DNA from: Nitzschia sp. DOCU1 | Lineage: Eukaryota; Bacillariophyta; Bacillariophyceae; Bacillariales; Bacillariaceae | Reading direction: 5' to 3' | DNA length: 64,000 bases | Assembly (NCBI GenBank): GCA_951394045.1 | Contig: OX595999.1 | Span: 1,488,001-1,552,000 of the forward strand | Shown: piece by piece, positions 27,379 through 37,684 of the stretch | Position numbering within the stretch: position 1 is the stretch's first letter | Layout: each line of letters opens with the position of its first letter | The notes under the pieces: model-generated | The model's database searches: none | The model's input: only the letters and a program-made list of their open reading frames with translations | What the model was told of the DNA's origin: nothing | Position numbers and translations under genes: made by a program

Positions 27379-29649
27379 TTAATCTGCCAAATCTTCTAAT
27401 AGGCGTCCGGTATCGATCAGATTCCGCATATACGTTTCAGCTCCCGCAAAGTCCATTTGGCCACGTTCTTGAATGAGTTCCAACAATTCCTTTTCAATGG
27501 CAGCTCCAAAGGTTCGAGCACCTCCACACAAGTACGTGACACCACCCGATTCCATATGCTCCCACACTCGTTTAGATTCGGAATGGACCAATTCATTGAC
27601 ATTTTGACAAGTCACACAACCATTCGAGTAGGCCACCTTGGCCAGAGTCAAGGCTCCCACTTCCAAGGCTTCCTTCAATAGTGGACGATAAACTTCATCT
27701 TCGGGACTACGAAAACCCAAATAGATCAATCCTGGGCCAAACTTTTGCTGCTGTTGTTTCGCCAACGCGACACGTTCTTGAACAAAGGCTCGAATGGGTG
27801 CCACGCCGCACCCCCCAGCAATGAGCAGTACGGGCGTTTGGGGATCCTTTGGTAACCGAAAGGTCGGATTCTCGGCAATACAAACCGGCAGATGCTGCTC
27901 TGAATCATCATTATTGTCCATGGGGGCCACCACGGTTGCCATGTAGTTGGTACAAACACCTTCTCGTAATTGACCTTGAGATGTCACGTATTTGACAGGT
28001 CGAAAGGTCAAATGCACTTCGTTAGGAGATGCCACACTGCTGGATGCAATGCTGTAATAGCGAGGTTTCATGGGTACCAGATTGTACAACAAATCTTCCA
28101 AGGAAATTTGTGGTTTGTTGCCAGTGGACAAGAGCAAGTCCAATACAGTACGACGAGGTCCTGCAATTTCTTGTTTGTAATTCACTTCCTTTCGATCCAA
28201 CAAGAATCGAGCAAATGATGGAGATGGAATCGCTCCCAAATCTACACAATGACTGAGTGTTTCATAAACAGTCAATCGTTTGGGATAGGGATACGAAGTC
28301 GTAGCAGTAGAATCCACCGTTCCTTCGATAATGGCATGGGGATCAACATCCAAGAGTTGCAAATAGGCGTCGACGATACACCCGGCATTGCGTGGATAGA
28401 CCAAACAATGATCCCCCGTCGTATACTGGGTAGTGGATGGTATCGCCAGGGCGACTTCTCGTAATCCCGCTTCTCCGGCATACGGCGACAAGGCACGACT
28501 TGTCGTCACACGAGCACGGACCGTATTGGGAGAATAAAAGGCATTGTGGGGTTGTAAATGAAACAGATCATGACAGGCATGTATATGAGTGCGTGGAGCG
28601 AGTTGCAGTGTGGCATGTTTGGACGAAACGAGGCGTCGTCGATCGGCAGGAGACTTGGCGACACCGGGCACACATGCCGTTGTTGGCAACTCCTTCTTGT
28701 TGTCAGGTTCGACAACTATCATTGTTTCAGTATCCACTTCGGCGGGGCTTTCCTCCTCTTGAATTTCAGTACTACTACTGATAAGTTTCATTACCGATTC
28801 CATCCACTTGTCAAAATCATCTTCCAAGCAATCTCCATCATCTCCTAGGCCCAATGGATGAACTCGTTTGGCACCCAATTCTGCAAGTCGTTGATCCAAG
28901 GCGATTCCAATGACATTGTAATGACTCGGATGAGCCTTGCTATTGCCCAATCCAAAGACTGTATATTCCAAATCTTTGAGGCCAGCAACATCCGGGTCGG
29001 TAGATTTGGAAGCTGTGAGCCACTCATAAAAGGCTCGACCATTATCGGGGGGTTCCCCGACGCCCGTCACACTGACCAAAAAAATGTGCAAGGCTTGGCC
29101 TGGAGTTAACAATTGACCAGGTGGTTGCTTGCGAGGGTATTCATGCCAGCCTTGGACTGTGACTTGTGGAATATCTTCTTCGGCGGACTGTTGATAGTAG
29201 TCCTCCAAGGCTTCTGCCAATTGTTGTGCAAAGAGTTGCGCTGTCCCGCCTTGCGATGCATAGAGAATACGAATGTCTTGATGACGATTCGAGAGTGGAA
29301 ACACCACTTCTTCTTCTTGTTGTTGTTGCTGGACTGCAGCTGCTGTTGACAAGAATCGTCGTCGGCCCACGGGCATTCTTTTCCATCCTTCTGGAGGAGT
29401 CGTCGACATTATGGTAGACATAGGAGCCGACGCGGCAAACGTACATGACGAATGCCTACTCGAAGGCATGCTCGCAGTCGTTGTAGTGGAGCCACTACGA
29501 ACAGTACCACCACTACTGTCGCTGTGATCGATCATCGTCATGAATCGTCCGTTCGCCAAGGCGGAACGAAGCATCGTCAACGATGACGACGACGATCGGG
29601 AAGTTCGAACTGCAAATGACGCCAACATGGTAGTGTTGAGTGATTTCAA
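27379..29649 (-). CDS. Diflavin reductase (CPR/sulfite reductase flavoprotein type)
   Basis: Single-exon 756 aa. The Ser/Arg-rich N-terminus (first about 105 residues, with RRRFLSTAAA) resembles a mitochondrial presequence. Flavodoxin domain from about 126 (IRILYASQGGTAQLFAQQLA) with VTGVGEPPDNGRAFYEWL and FGLGNSKAHPSHYN; FAD domain with PRYYSIASSS; NADP-binding domain with LLIAGGCGVAPIRAFVQER, GPGLIYLGFRSPEDEVY and YLCGGARTFG. The fold passes electrons from NADPH through FAD to FMN and on to an acceptor protein. The acceptor is not evident from the protein. The divergent neighbour is a hybrid-cluster protein, which needs an electron donor, so a partnership is plausible but unproven. P450 reductase or methionine synthase reductase-like roles are alternatives. 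Confidence 0.82.
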   Translation of the reverse strand: MKSLNTTMLASFAVRTSRSSSSSLTMLRSALANGRFMTMIDHSDSSGGTVRSGSTTTTASMPSSRHSSCTFAASAPMSTIMSTTPPEGWKRMPVGRRRFLSTAAAVQQQQQEEEVVFPLSNRHQDIRILYASQGGTAQLFAQQLAEALEDYYQQSAEEDIPQVTVQGWHEYPRKQPPGQLLTPGQALHIFLVSVTGVGEPPDNGRAFYEWLTASKSTDPDVAGLKDLEYTVFGLGNSKAHPSHYNVIGIALDQRLAELGAKRVHPLGLGDDGDCLEDDFDKWMESVMKLISSSTEIQEEESPAEVDTETMIVVEPDNKKELPTTACVPGVAKSPADRRRLVSSKHATLQLAPRTHIHACHDLFHLQPHNAFYSPNTVRARVTTSRALSPYAGEAGLREVALAIPSTTQYTTGDHCLVYPRNAGCIVDAYLQLLDVDPHAIIEGTVDSTATTSYPYPKRLTVYETLSHCVDLGAIPSPSFARFLLDRKEVNYKQEIAGPRRTVLDLLLSTGNKPQISLEDLLYNLVPMKPRYYSIASSSVASPNEVHLTFRPVKYVTSQGQLREGVCTNYMATVVAPMDNNDDSEQHLPVCIAENPTFRLPKDPQTPVLLIAGGCGVAPIRAFVQERVALAKQQQQKFGPGLIYLGFRSPEDEVYRPLLKEALEVGALTLAKVAYSNGCVTCQNVNELVHSESKRVWEHMESGGVTYLCGGARTFGAAIEKELLELIQERGQMDFAGAETYMRNLIDTGRLLEDLAD

Positions 29650-30560
29650 CGCAACCGACCTACTAGATAAGTAGAACGCACTCCAAAGGACTTTTTCCGT
29701 CGGATGTACGATATTGTGGGTCGGCGGGGCGGATGGAGGAGGGATGGATTCTCAGGGAGGGCCTCGAATGATGACCGACGATTCCTTCTTTGGTCTTGGT
29801 CGTTTTCTCCTCGTTGTGCGAAGGTGCCGATCGCTCTGCGATTGCGAACCCGAATCGAATCATCATCATCGGTGGGAGATGAAAAGGGGGCTATTGTCTG
29901 TGTTGGTTTGTTTTATTTATTGACCGCGCACCATTTTGTTCCCGGCACCAGAAAGTGCAGCAGGTTGCCTTGGATATTACCGAGTATGTTCCTTGTGCCA
30001 TAGAATCGTGCTGGTGGTTCTGTCATAATTATCTAAGTATGTATTGAAGCGAATCGGAACTGTCTTTTGGGGATATAATGACGACGGATCGGGTTGAGAG
30101 AGAGATAAAAGGTAGCGCTTGGCTTCCGAAAGGCCGAACGAGCAGAAGACGTCCAACGATGCATCATGACGACGGAATGCTGTTTGTTGGTAGCGCATCA
30201 TCTGTTTCCCGGCACCAGAAAGTGCAGCCGTCGGCCATATATATCGATTGTGCACTGTGAAAGTTCCGGCAGTTCTGCATTAAAAAAGTAATAAGTGTGT
30301 ACTGTACCGAATCCGAACAATTTCGGCTTCTCTGTAGAACGAACAATCCTACAACGTGATAATGCGAACCCCGAACCCCGAATCCCGAACCCCTACCGGT
30401 AGTAGAATTTGCCATTCCAAAAAAGATACGCTAGCGACGGGAAAATCAGAAAGAGTCATCCTGGCGGTGCAATCGCCGCCATCCAGTGGTCATTCCGTTC
30501 CGATTCTCAACAACACAATTTCCAGTTCATGATCATCCCCACCAGAGAGCAGCAGCCACC
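29650..30560. promoter_or_regulatory. Divergent promoter region with duplicated segment
   Basis: This 0.9-kb spacer serves both the minus-strand diflavin reductase and the plus-strand hybrid-cluster protein. A segment beginning about 29925 recurs 267 bp downstream: an exact CCCGGCACCAGAAAGTGCAG lies at 29941 and 30208. The similarity then continues more loosely for about 100 bp to GAATCGGAAC / GAATCCGAAC. A CGAACCC-like 7-bp tandem repeat lies at about 30366-30397. These are candidate shared control elements; no factor can be named. Confidence 0.5.
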
Positions 30561-32474
30561 ATGTTTCATCGACTTGCCGTCCGAGCTTTACCTCGTGCGG
30601 TTTTTGCTGCTAGCAGCAAAACAGCCTTGAGGACTACTGCTGCCCGGGTAGTCCAACGCACTGCCTTGCCTGCCCTGGCGGTCGCAAGGTTCTCGACTGT
30701 CGCCGCCCAAGAAATTACCAATCCTGACATGTTTTGTCGTCAATGTGAACAAACCAAAGATCATTATGCTTGTACTACGGTCGGTGTTTGTGGCAAATCT
30801 GCCGAAACGTCGGCTGTTCAAGATACCTTGATGCACTTGGTGAAAAGTGTCGCCGTATGGGCCGTGGCCGCTCGTGAGGCCGGAGCGTCGGCCGCCGACT
30901 TGAAAGATGCTAACGTGTGGACTCTTCAAGCGACCTTTTCCACTCTGACCAATGTCAACTTTTCCGAAGATCGTATTTGTGATTACATTCGTCAAGGTAC
31001 CGACTTGCAAAGTAAATTGCAATCTTTGGTCAAATTCAAAGGAGGCAAGGAACCGCAATTGGAAATTGCCAATCTTCATTTAAATGGCCTCAGCAATGAA
31101 GAACTGGAAGAGTTTGGACACTTTGTGGGTGTTCCTGCTCGAGCCAAACTCATGGGGCAAGAAGATTGCTTTTCCTTGAATGAAATTGCCACCTATGGCA
31201 TTAAAGGCGCGTGTGCCTATGCCGCTCATTGTTATCAATTAGGCAAAATGGATGACAACATCATGGCAGGCCTCCACCAAGTCTTGGCCAAACTAGCTTC
31301 GAATGAACCCGATCTGGAAGGCTTGCTAGCCAATGCCCTCAAAGTAGGCGAATTGAACGCGGGCATCTTGGCCATGCTGGACGATGCTCATGCGTCGAGC
31401 TTTGGAGTACCCGGCCCCACTCAAGTCAAAATGAGTGCCACAGAAGGCAAATGCATTCTCATGTCAGGACACGACTTGAAAGATCTCGAGGCCTTGTTGA
31501 AACAAACAGAGGGTACTGGCGTGAACGTCTATACGCATGGTGAAATGTTGCCCGCTCATGCCTATCCCGAACTCAAAAAGTACAAGCACTTGGTGGGCAA
31601 TTATGGTACCGCCTGGCAAAATCAAAAGTTTGAATTTGCCGGATTTCCAGGTCCTGTCATTGTCACTACCAACTGTATTGTGGCACCTCGACGTATCTAC
31701 AAAGATCGAATCTATACCATGAATGAAGTAGGATTTGATGGCGTCAAACATATCGGTCCCGACCGAGACTTTTCTCAAGTCATTCAACAAGCCTTGGAAT
31801 GCAAGGGGTTTCCTCGTACTGTCGATCCGCCGGATTATCATACGGTCGGATTCAATCATCGCGCCGTATTGCCATTGGCGGGACAAGTCATTGAAGCCGT
31901 CCAGAGTGGAGCTCTGTCGAGAATTGTATTGATTGGAGGATGTGATGGATCTCAATGGGATCGAAAGTGAGTCTTGTGTCTATTGTATCGTTGCTATTGC
32001 TCTCAGACACCACCCAAGTCTCACAACTTTCTTTCTTTCTTTAGTTACTTTACCGACTTGGCCGAAGAATTGCCTACGGATACTCTTCTCTTGACGTTGG
32101 GTTGTGCCAAGAATCGATTCATTCATTCCGAAAAACTATTGGGTCAAACCTTGGCCAATGGCATGCCACGCATTTTAGACATGGGTCAATGCAATGATTC
32201 CTACTCAGCCGTGGTAGTGGCTACCGAACTCGCCAAGGCCTTGAATTGTGGTGTCAATGATTTGCCATTGAGTTTGGCACTCTCGCATTTGGAACAAAAG
32301 GCTGCCGCCGTCTTGTTGACCTTGTTGCACATGGGCGTCAAGAATATTCGATTGGGTCCTTCCTTGCCGGCCTATGTGACGCCAGGTGTACTCGATGTTT
32401 TGGTCAAGAATTACAATATCATGCCTACGGGTAATGTGGAAGAAGATGTCAAGAATATCATGGCGGGAAAATAA
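30561..32474 (+). CDS. HCP: Hybrid-cluster protein (hydroxylamine reductase family)
   Basis: Exons 30561-31966 and 32045-32474 with a 78-bp GTGAGT...TAG intron give 611 aa. The splice restores GCDGSQWDRN-YFTDLAEELP, a family signature. The start has an excellent context (GCCACCATGT) and leads into an Arg/Ala-rich mitochondrial-type presequence (MFHRLAVRALPRAVF). The first cluster motif is C59, C62, C71, C77 (MFCRQCEQT...CTTVGVC). Hybrid-cluster ligand regions are visible: TTNCIVAP, GGCDG, LGCAKNRF, QCNDSYSA and LEQKAAAVLLTLL. The family reduces hydroxylamine and nitric oxide and is linked to nitrosative stress and anaerobiosis; the physiological role in algae is open. It is divergent from the diflavin reductase gene, a candidate electron donor. 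Confidence 0.93.
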
Positions 32475-32589
32475 GTCATTGGGAAATAGGACGAGAGGAA
32501 CAACGGAGCGAGAACAATAGACCATCTATAAACTAAGACTACGAGCTTGCATGTGGCACGTCATTCTAGCTAGCTTGAGCTAAGGTGCG

Positions 32590-33948
32590 CTAGATTACTC
32601 TTGTACTGTCGGTCGTTGCTTCGTCTTGTATGGGGGGACCCATTGTAAGAAGGGGAGCGTTCTTGCCCACTTCTTGACAGTACAATGTGTCACCAGCAGC
32701 AGCAGAATCGGGTTCTACGGATAAGGATGGCCCTTTCCAATACAAGACTTTGTTGCGTCCAGCAAAGGGCAAAAAATCCACTTCCACATTAGGTGTCTTT
32801 TCCAATAGATATCGACAAAGAGCATGTACGGTCCGAACGGGATCCCCTCCTCGAAGCGTCCGATGAGGAAAGACCTTGGTCATGACACAACACGGCAATA
32901 CCGCAAAGGGCTTGCCTAACCTGAGCGCTAAATCCACGAGAGCTTCGGTAGCTTCATCAGGATGCAAACCCACTACAATGGAACAATTCCGTATCCTTTC
33001 TGCCGTTGTTGTTGTCGTCGTCAAAAGGGCATTACCATCTCCCACCAATGGTTCTGCCACAATATCAATACCTAGTCGTGGTTCCCCAAAGATTGGTTTG
33101 GGATCCAAAATGGTACATTTGGTAATGCCCAGCTTGTGCAACGCCAAACTCAATTTGCCATTGCCACCCGCGACATCCAATACACCCGATCCTTCATTCA
33201 AGCGATCCATACCAAAGGTTTGGACTAACCACTTGGCAAAATGTAGGTGGCGCGTCAATCGATCTTTTAATTCCGATTGCTGGATGGTTAACAAATCTTC
33301 TTGATCGGCCGAAAATAGTAAAGAAGATGATGACGGCGGCGACGATACTGCGTCGACAGTAGAAGAAGCTGCAGTGCTGTTGCTGTTGTTGGGATCCACA
33401 ATTGTCACAAACTCCCCAGGCAAATCGAGACATTTGATTCCTCGTTTGTTATGTGTCAAGTAGTCCTTGGCGTTGCCAAGTGGCAATTTCACCACTACTT
33501 GCAGGCCAAAGAGTTCGTGCCGTAACCATCCTGTCGTAAAAGGTTTGCCTTTGGAGCGTCGTTCCTCGGCAATCGAAGAAGGAACCATGGCATGAAACAA
33601 CTCATGGACATTTTGGCGTACCATGACAAAACATCGTTCTCCTTTTTTCAACAATAGTTCTTGTTGATTGACCATGACGCGTTCTTGAATGTCACCTTCC
33701 AAAACGGCATAACGGGGATCAAAAAATTTGGATTTGTCCACGTCCATGTAGACATGGTACCAACCATCATTATCATCACTAGAGGAGACACATGCTTGGT
33801 TGGTCGTCGCTTGGGTGGTAGCCGTCGTATTTGAGTCGTCATGGACATTGTCGTTGTTGGTGGCTGCCCTTTGAATGGTGTCAGCACAAGGGGATGGTTT
33901 CGTAGCAGTATTAGTAGCTCCTGTCGTTGGGGGCGTCGTCGTCACCAT
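32590..33948 (-). CDS. SAM-dependent methyltransferase-like protein
   Basis: Single-exon 452 aa. The first about 60 residues are Thr/Asn-rich and probably disordered. An N-terminal domain (about 62-200, GWYHVYMDVDKSKFFDPRYA, GWLRHELFGLQVVVKLPLG) is not recognised. The C-terminal part shows a class I methyltransferase motif I (GVLDVAGGNGKLSLALHKLG), a following acidic strand (CTILDPKP), VVGLHPDEATEALVDLAL and PFAVLPCCVMTKVFPHR. The PCC segment recurs in eukaryotic METTL-type proteins. The substrate is unknown. Confidence 0.6.
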   Translation of the reverse strand: MVTTTPPTTGATNTATKPSPCADTIQRAATNNDNVHDDSNTTATTQATTNQACVSSSDDNDGWYHVYMDVDKSKFFDPRYAVLEGDIQERVMVNQQELLLKKGERCFVMVRQNVHELFHAMVPSSIAEERRSKGKPFTTGWLRHELFGLQVVVKLPLGNAKDYLTHNKRGIKCLDLPGEFVTIVDPNNSNSTAASSTVDAVSSPPSSSSLLFSADQEDLLTIQQSELKDRLTRHLHFAKWLVQTFGMDRLNEGSGVLDVAGGNGKLSLALHKLGITKCTILDPKPIFGEPRLGIDIVAEPLVGDGNALLTTTTTTAERIRNCSIVVGLHPDEATEALVDLALRLGKPFAVLPCCVMTKVFPHRTLRGGDPVRTVHALCRYLLEKTPNVEVDFLPFAGRNKVLYWKGPSLSVEPDSAAAGDTLYCQEVGKNAPLLTMGPPIQDEATTDSTRVI

Positions 33949-34298
33949 GGCAGTGCTTCATACTTTCTTAGACTACTGTAGGTTCCATCCCACTTTCCAG
34001 TAGGGTCGCAAGCTATGAAATCCGGCTAGCCAGCAGCCATGCCGTCAATCAAGATTCCTTCCCGCGAACGTCATGGTCATCGCGACGCGGAAAATGAATG
34101 GTGGTAGCAAGACTTCCCGCCAACCGTTGTAGTCCAACGAATCAATGGTGGCAAGTCCGCCGACCGTCGTTCTCGCACCATGCCTCGCCAAGCGGACGAC
34201 TCCATGGACTTAGTTTAGATTCAAAGGACTTCAAGAAATTTGCGAGTGACTGCGAGAATTCTTCTCCGCATTTCGATCCGTTCCGACCAATTGTATGG
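33949..34298. other. Intergenic, with dispersed 45-bp motif
   Basis: Lies between the methyltransferase-like start and the retrotransposon. A segment at 33980-34024 (AGGTTCCATCCCACTTTCCA onward to GAAATCCG) is closely repeated at 42918-42963. Confidence 0.45.
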
Positions 34299-34304
34299 TC
34301 TCTC
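34299..34304 (+). repeat. Retrotransposon target-site duplication, left
   Basis: TCTCTC directly precedes the left LTR and also directly follows the right LTR at 40960-40965. Because the word is repetitive, the true length could be 4-6 bp (5 is usual for copia). Confidence 0.65.
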
Positions 34305-34619
34305 TGTTAAAATAACCGGTTCGTAAACAGGTTATGGGCTTGCTTTTAGAACATTTGGTTCTTAGTATTATGAGCTCGTTTGAGCATCTACTTTCTAATC
34401 TTGCGATCTTTTGATCGTGCCTTTTCTGATCTTGCGGAAGCTAGTCTGAGTCTTGACGGAAGTCTTTACGATCTTTGTCGCTTCCGCAAGACTAGCTCTC
34501 CTCCGGATCCTAGTCGTTCTGCGAGTAGTACTGAGTCGTGAGACCCAGTCGATTCGAGTCACTAGTCGACTCGTCCGAATGGCCTTCAAACCATTCATTC
34601 GAATCGCCGTAATCGAACA
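34305..34619 (-). repeat. 3' LTR
   Basis: 315 bp, TGTTAAAATAACC...AATCGAACA on the plus strand. It contains an 11-bp inverted repeat CTTGCGGAAGC / GCTTCCGCAAG at 34431-34441 and 34480-34490 that could form a hairpin in the transcript. Confidence 0.93.
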
Positions 34620-34654
34620 CTCCCTCTTTTGATTGCCATGAGTCGAGTCGCCTT

Positions 34655-37600
34655 CTACCAACCCATTATCATTTTTCGGAACTTCGCTACTGCATCCTCG
34701 TTTAGCGGCTTCGTCAATAGGTCTGCTGGTTGCTCCAAGGTATCAATCTTGTGGATTGAGATCTCACCATTGTCGACGTATGATCTAAAGTGGTGTAGTC
34801 TGCAATTGAGGTGCTTTGTTCTTGGTCGGAACTTTGCTACCTTCGCAATCTCCAATGCTCCAGTATTGTCCTCGAATACTCTGCAATGCACCCTTGCTGC
34901 CGTCGCGTCGATTGGTATGCCTTCGCTTAGCATTTCCTTAAATAGGCTGATGATTGGAATCGCGTCTCGTAGCGCGTAGGAAATGCCCGTGTATTCGCTT
35001 TCCGTGCTCGATAGTGCCACTTCTGTTTGAAGTTGCGATTTCCAGAGGATTGGGCATCCAGCATACATGATTAGGTATCCGTGCCTGGATCGCGCCGTGT
35101 CTCTATCATCCGTTTCGTCTTGGTCCCAATTGCCTGCAAAATCTGCGTCGACAAATACTTCCAATCCTCGTTCTGCCGTAGGTTTCAGAATCATGCCTTT
35201 ATCCCTTGTTCCCTTCAGATAACGTGCAACCCAGCGTATCGCTTCTCCATGCTCTTTCTTAGGGCAGGTGGAGAATCTCGCGCATTGATGTGTTATGTAC
35301 GCAATGTCTGGTCGAGAACCCTTTTCGAGATAATTCAACTTACCGATGACCGATCGATAATTGAACGAGTTGTCGAAGTCCTCCGATTTGGAATGTCTTG
35401 ACAATAATTTTGATGATGCAGCTGGTGTTGATCGCGCACCCGTGTTCTCCGGCATCTTGAGGTCCTGAATGATTTGATCGATTAAATGAGGTTGAGTCAA
35501 GTGAATCGATCCATCTGGTTTCCTGTCGATGTTGACGCCCAGAAAGTCTTGGATGTCGCCTTCGATCGTGATGTTGAGTTTGGCGCGCTTGATGTCCTCT
35601 ATCGCCTTGTTCACCTCGTCGAGGTCGGGACCAGCGAGGATCGAGTCGTCGGTGTAAAGTACGTACATCACGTTGCCGCGATAGAACACGCACTCGTCGA
35701 CCTCGGATCGTTTGAATCCCACCTTGTTGATGAGAATGTCCGAGAGGTACTTATACCAGACTCGACTTGATTGCTTTTGGCCATAGACGTTCCTATGCAG
35801 TCGCAATACATAGTCCTTGGTGTTCCCTTCTCGTATACTGAATCCACGTGGTATTTCCATGTAGATCTCCCTCTCGACGGGCGCTTGGGGAAACGCCAGT
35901 ACGTAGTCGATCTGCCGCGTGTGCCAATTGTGGAGCGCAGAAAGTATCAATAAGGTCCTAATGGAATTCCAGCTCGCGACAGGGGCATATGTCTGGTCAT
36001 AATGCTGTCCGTACTTCATCCGTGAACCATCGATGTTGAGTCGTGCCTTGTACTTCTTGATTTGTCTCGTCCGAATGTCACGCTTGCGCTTCATTTGCCA
36101 CACGGCAGGAAGTACTGGTACTCCCTCTCGAACCTCCGATCGATGGACGACCGTGAAGTTTCCATTCTGTAGTTGATCGTCCCATTCCTTCTGCATCGCC
36201 TTCTTGAACTGCGCCGCATCCGGTTCCTTCATCGCCTGGGGGTGGTACATGGTATCCGGATCCGCCGTCGCCTTGAAAACTTGGAGTGGGTCTAGTTCCG
36301 GCGATCCTGCGTAGTTAGGAAACATCGCCTGTAGAACAAATATTTCGCCTTCTATATCCCCTGCAGTGGCTTTGGATAGTTCTGCCATCATCGCTTCGAT
36401 GATCCGCGTCGGAGTAGTCTGCTGGGTCCCGTCAGCTCGGGATTCGTCTGCTGGTTGTCCGTTGTCCGACATTGCGTTCGGTTCGTTGTCCGTCGTCGTT
36501 CGTTCCTGCTGACGGCCAGACTGATCTGGTCTTGTAGAGTCTTCTTGTGTCGCCAAGTGACTATCATTGGCATGTACTCGAGTATTCCCTGTCTCTTCGT
36601 TCGTGGCAGGGACTTCAGCTTCACTAGCTGGATCCGACGTCTTACGCCTCTTAGCTGGTCTCGAAGTAGTCGAGTCTCCCTTAGCTAGGGCTCCCTCTGG
36701 CTCTTGTAGTACCTCGTTCCTCCTGAATATAGACTCTGATGAAGGGCGCTTCTTCTTTGCTGATGACGCCGTCTTCTTCGTTGCAAGGAAACCGGCCTTC
36801 TGTTGCCAGGTGGTGTGGAACTCGTCTTCCCTCACTGTTCGAAAGCTTGGGTCGAATGCCACGTGGAACTGCGGCGATACTAGTCCTGTCATTCGATCCA
36901 GTACCAACGCCACATTCCTTCCATGGTATGGTGACCTACCGAGGTATATACCTACCTTCGATCGGTACTCCCACTTATGGTGTATTCCTCTTCCTGTCTG
37001 GAGAGAGTTCTCCAACACATAAACCGGACATCCGAACGGCATCCAGTGCTTAGTGTTGGTCTGGACGGATGACCCGGAGAATAATTGCAGTGGGGATAGC
37101 CCGTCCTTTCGCTTTAAGTTGGGCGTCTCATTTATGGCTTCGCAGGACATTCGTAGCGCGTAGGGCCATAAGTTCACCGTTGCCTGCGTTCTCCATCGTC
37201 TGTCCATATGTATGAGCTGCGACCTCGTTAGGTCTTGCAGCGACCGTATGCGTCTTTCCGCCAGTCCGTTCGAATGGTGCGCGTTGACTCCCGCAAAGGT
37301 GAGCGTCTGCCGATTCGCTCGGCATTCGTCTACCCATTTATTGGCTCGGAAGATTCCGTTGTCCGCGTGGTATGCCAACACCTTAACTCCAAATTGGCTT
37401 GCATATGCTTCGAACGCCTTCTTACCGGCTATCGTCTCATCCGCGTCGGCCGTCTTTTGTAAGTAAACGTACGACAGTCCTGAGTATTGGTCGACGTAAA
37501 CCGTTGCATAACGGTATCGCTTCGTCGTCAGCTTTCCAGTCATTTGTGCAATGAGTCGACTGATATGACCTGTCCTGGTGCAGTCGCGTTGTTCGTAGAA

Positions 37601-37684
37601 GTCCAATTGCGTCGTCGCTTCGAGCGCCACTGTCGCCTTGTAGCTTTGGCGAATAGGCAGGCACTGCATGCAGGTACTTGACAT
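34655..37684 (-). CDS. Copia Pol, C-terminal part (integrase core, RT, RNase H)
   Basis: 1,009 codons in the frame -1 to the preceding ORF; the first about 42 codons are an overlap artefact, and coding starts near LIAQMTGKLTTKRY. The integrase shows D108 (AYHADNGIF) and E143 (NGLAERRIR). Reverse transcriptase has YDQTYAPVASW and the catalytic YTDD at 677-680. RNase H has VFVDADFAGNWD, STESEYTGIS, EDNTGALEIA and TKHLNCRLHHFR. The frame change within the integrase is either a small deletion or a -1 frameshift site. Confidence 0.85.
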   Translation of the reverse strand: MSSTCMQCLPIRQSYKATVALEATTQLDFYEQRDCTRTGHISRLIAQMTGKLTTKRYRYATVYVDQYSGLSYVYLQKTADADETIAGKKAFEAYASQFGVKVLAYHADNGIFRANKWVDECRANRQTLTFAGVNAHHSNGLAERRIRSLQDLTRSQLIHMDRRWRTQATVNLWPYALRMSCEAINETPNLKRKDGLSPLQLFSGSSVQTNTKHWMPFGCPVYVLENSLQTGRGIHHKWEYRSKVGIYLGRSPYHGRNVALVLDRMTGLVSPQFHVAFDPSFRTVREDEFHTTWQQKAGFLATKKTASSAKKKRPSSESIFRRNEVLQEPEGALAKGDSTTSRPAKRRKTSDPASEAEVPATNEETGNTRVHANDSHLATQEDSTRPDQSGRQQERTTTDNEPNAMSDNGQPADESRADGTQQTTPTRIIEAMMAELSKATAGDIEGEIFVLQAMFPNYAGSPELDPLQVFKATADPDTMYHPQAMKEPDAAQFKKAMQKEWDDQLQNGNFTVVHRSEVREGVPVLPAVWQMKRKRDIRTRQIKKYKARLNIDGSRMKYGQHYDQTYAPVASWNSIRTLLILSALHNWHTRQIDYVLAFPQAPVEREIYMEIPRGFSIREGNTKDYVLRLHRNVYGQKQSSRVWYKYLSDILINKVGFKRSEVDECVFYRGNVMYVLYTDDSILAGPDLDEVNKAIEDIKRAKLNITIEGDIQDFLGVNIDRKPDGSIHLTQPHLIDQIIQDLKMPENTGARSTPAASSKLLSRHSKSEDFDNSFNYRSVIGKLNYLEKGSRPDIAYITHQCARFSTCPKKEHGEAIRWVARYLKGTRDKGMILKPTAERGLEVFVDADFAGNWDQDETDDRDTARSRHGYLIMYAGCPILWKSQLQTEVALSSTESEYTGISYALRDAIPIISLFKEMLSEGIPIDATAARVHCRVFEDNTGALEIAKVAKFRPRTKHLNCRLHHFRSYVDNGEISIHKIDTLEQPADLLTKPLNEDAVAKFRKMIMGW

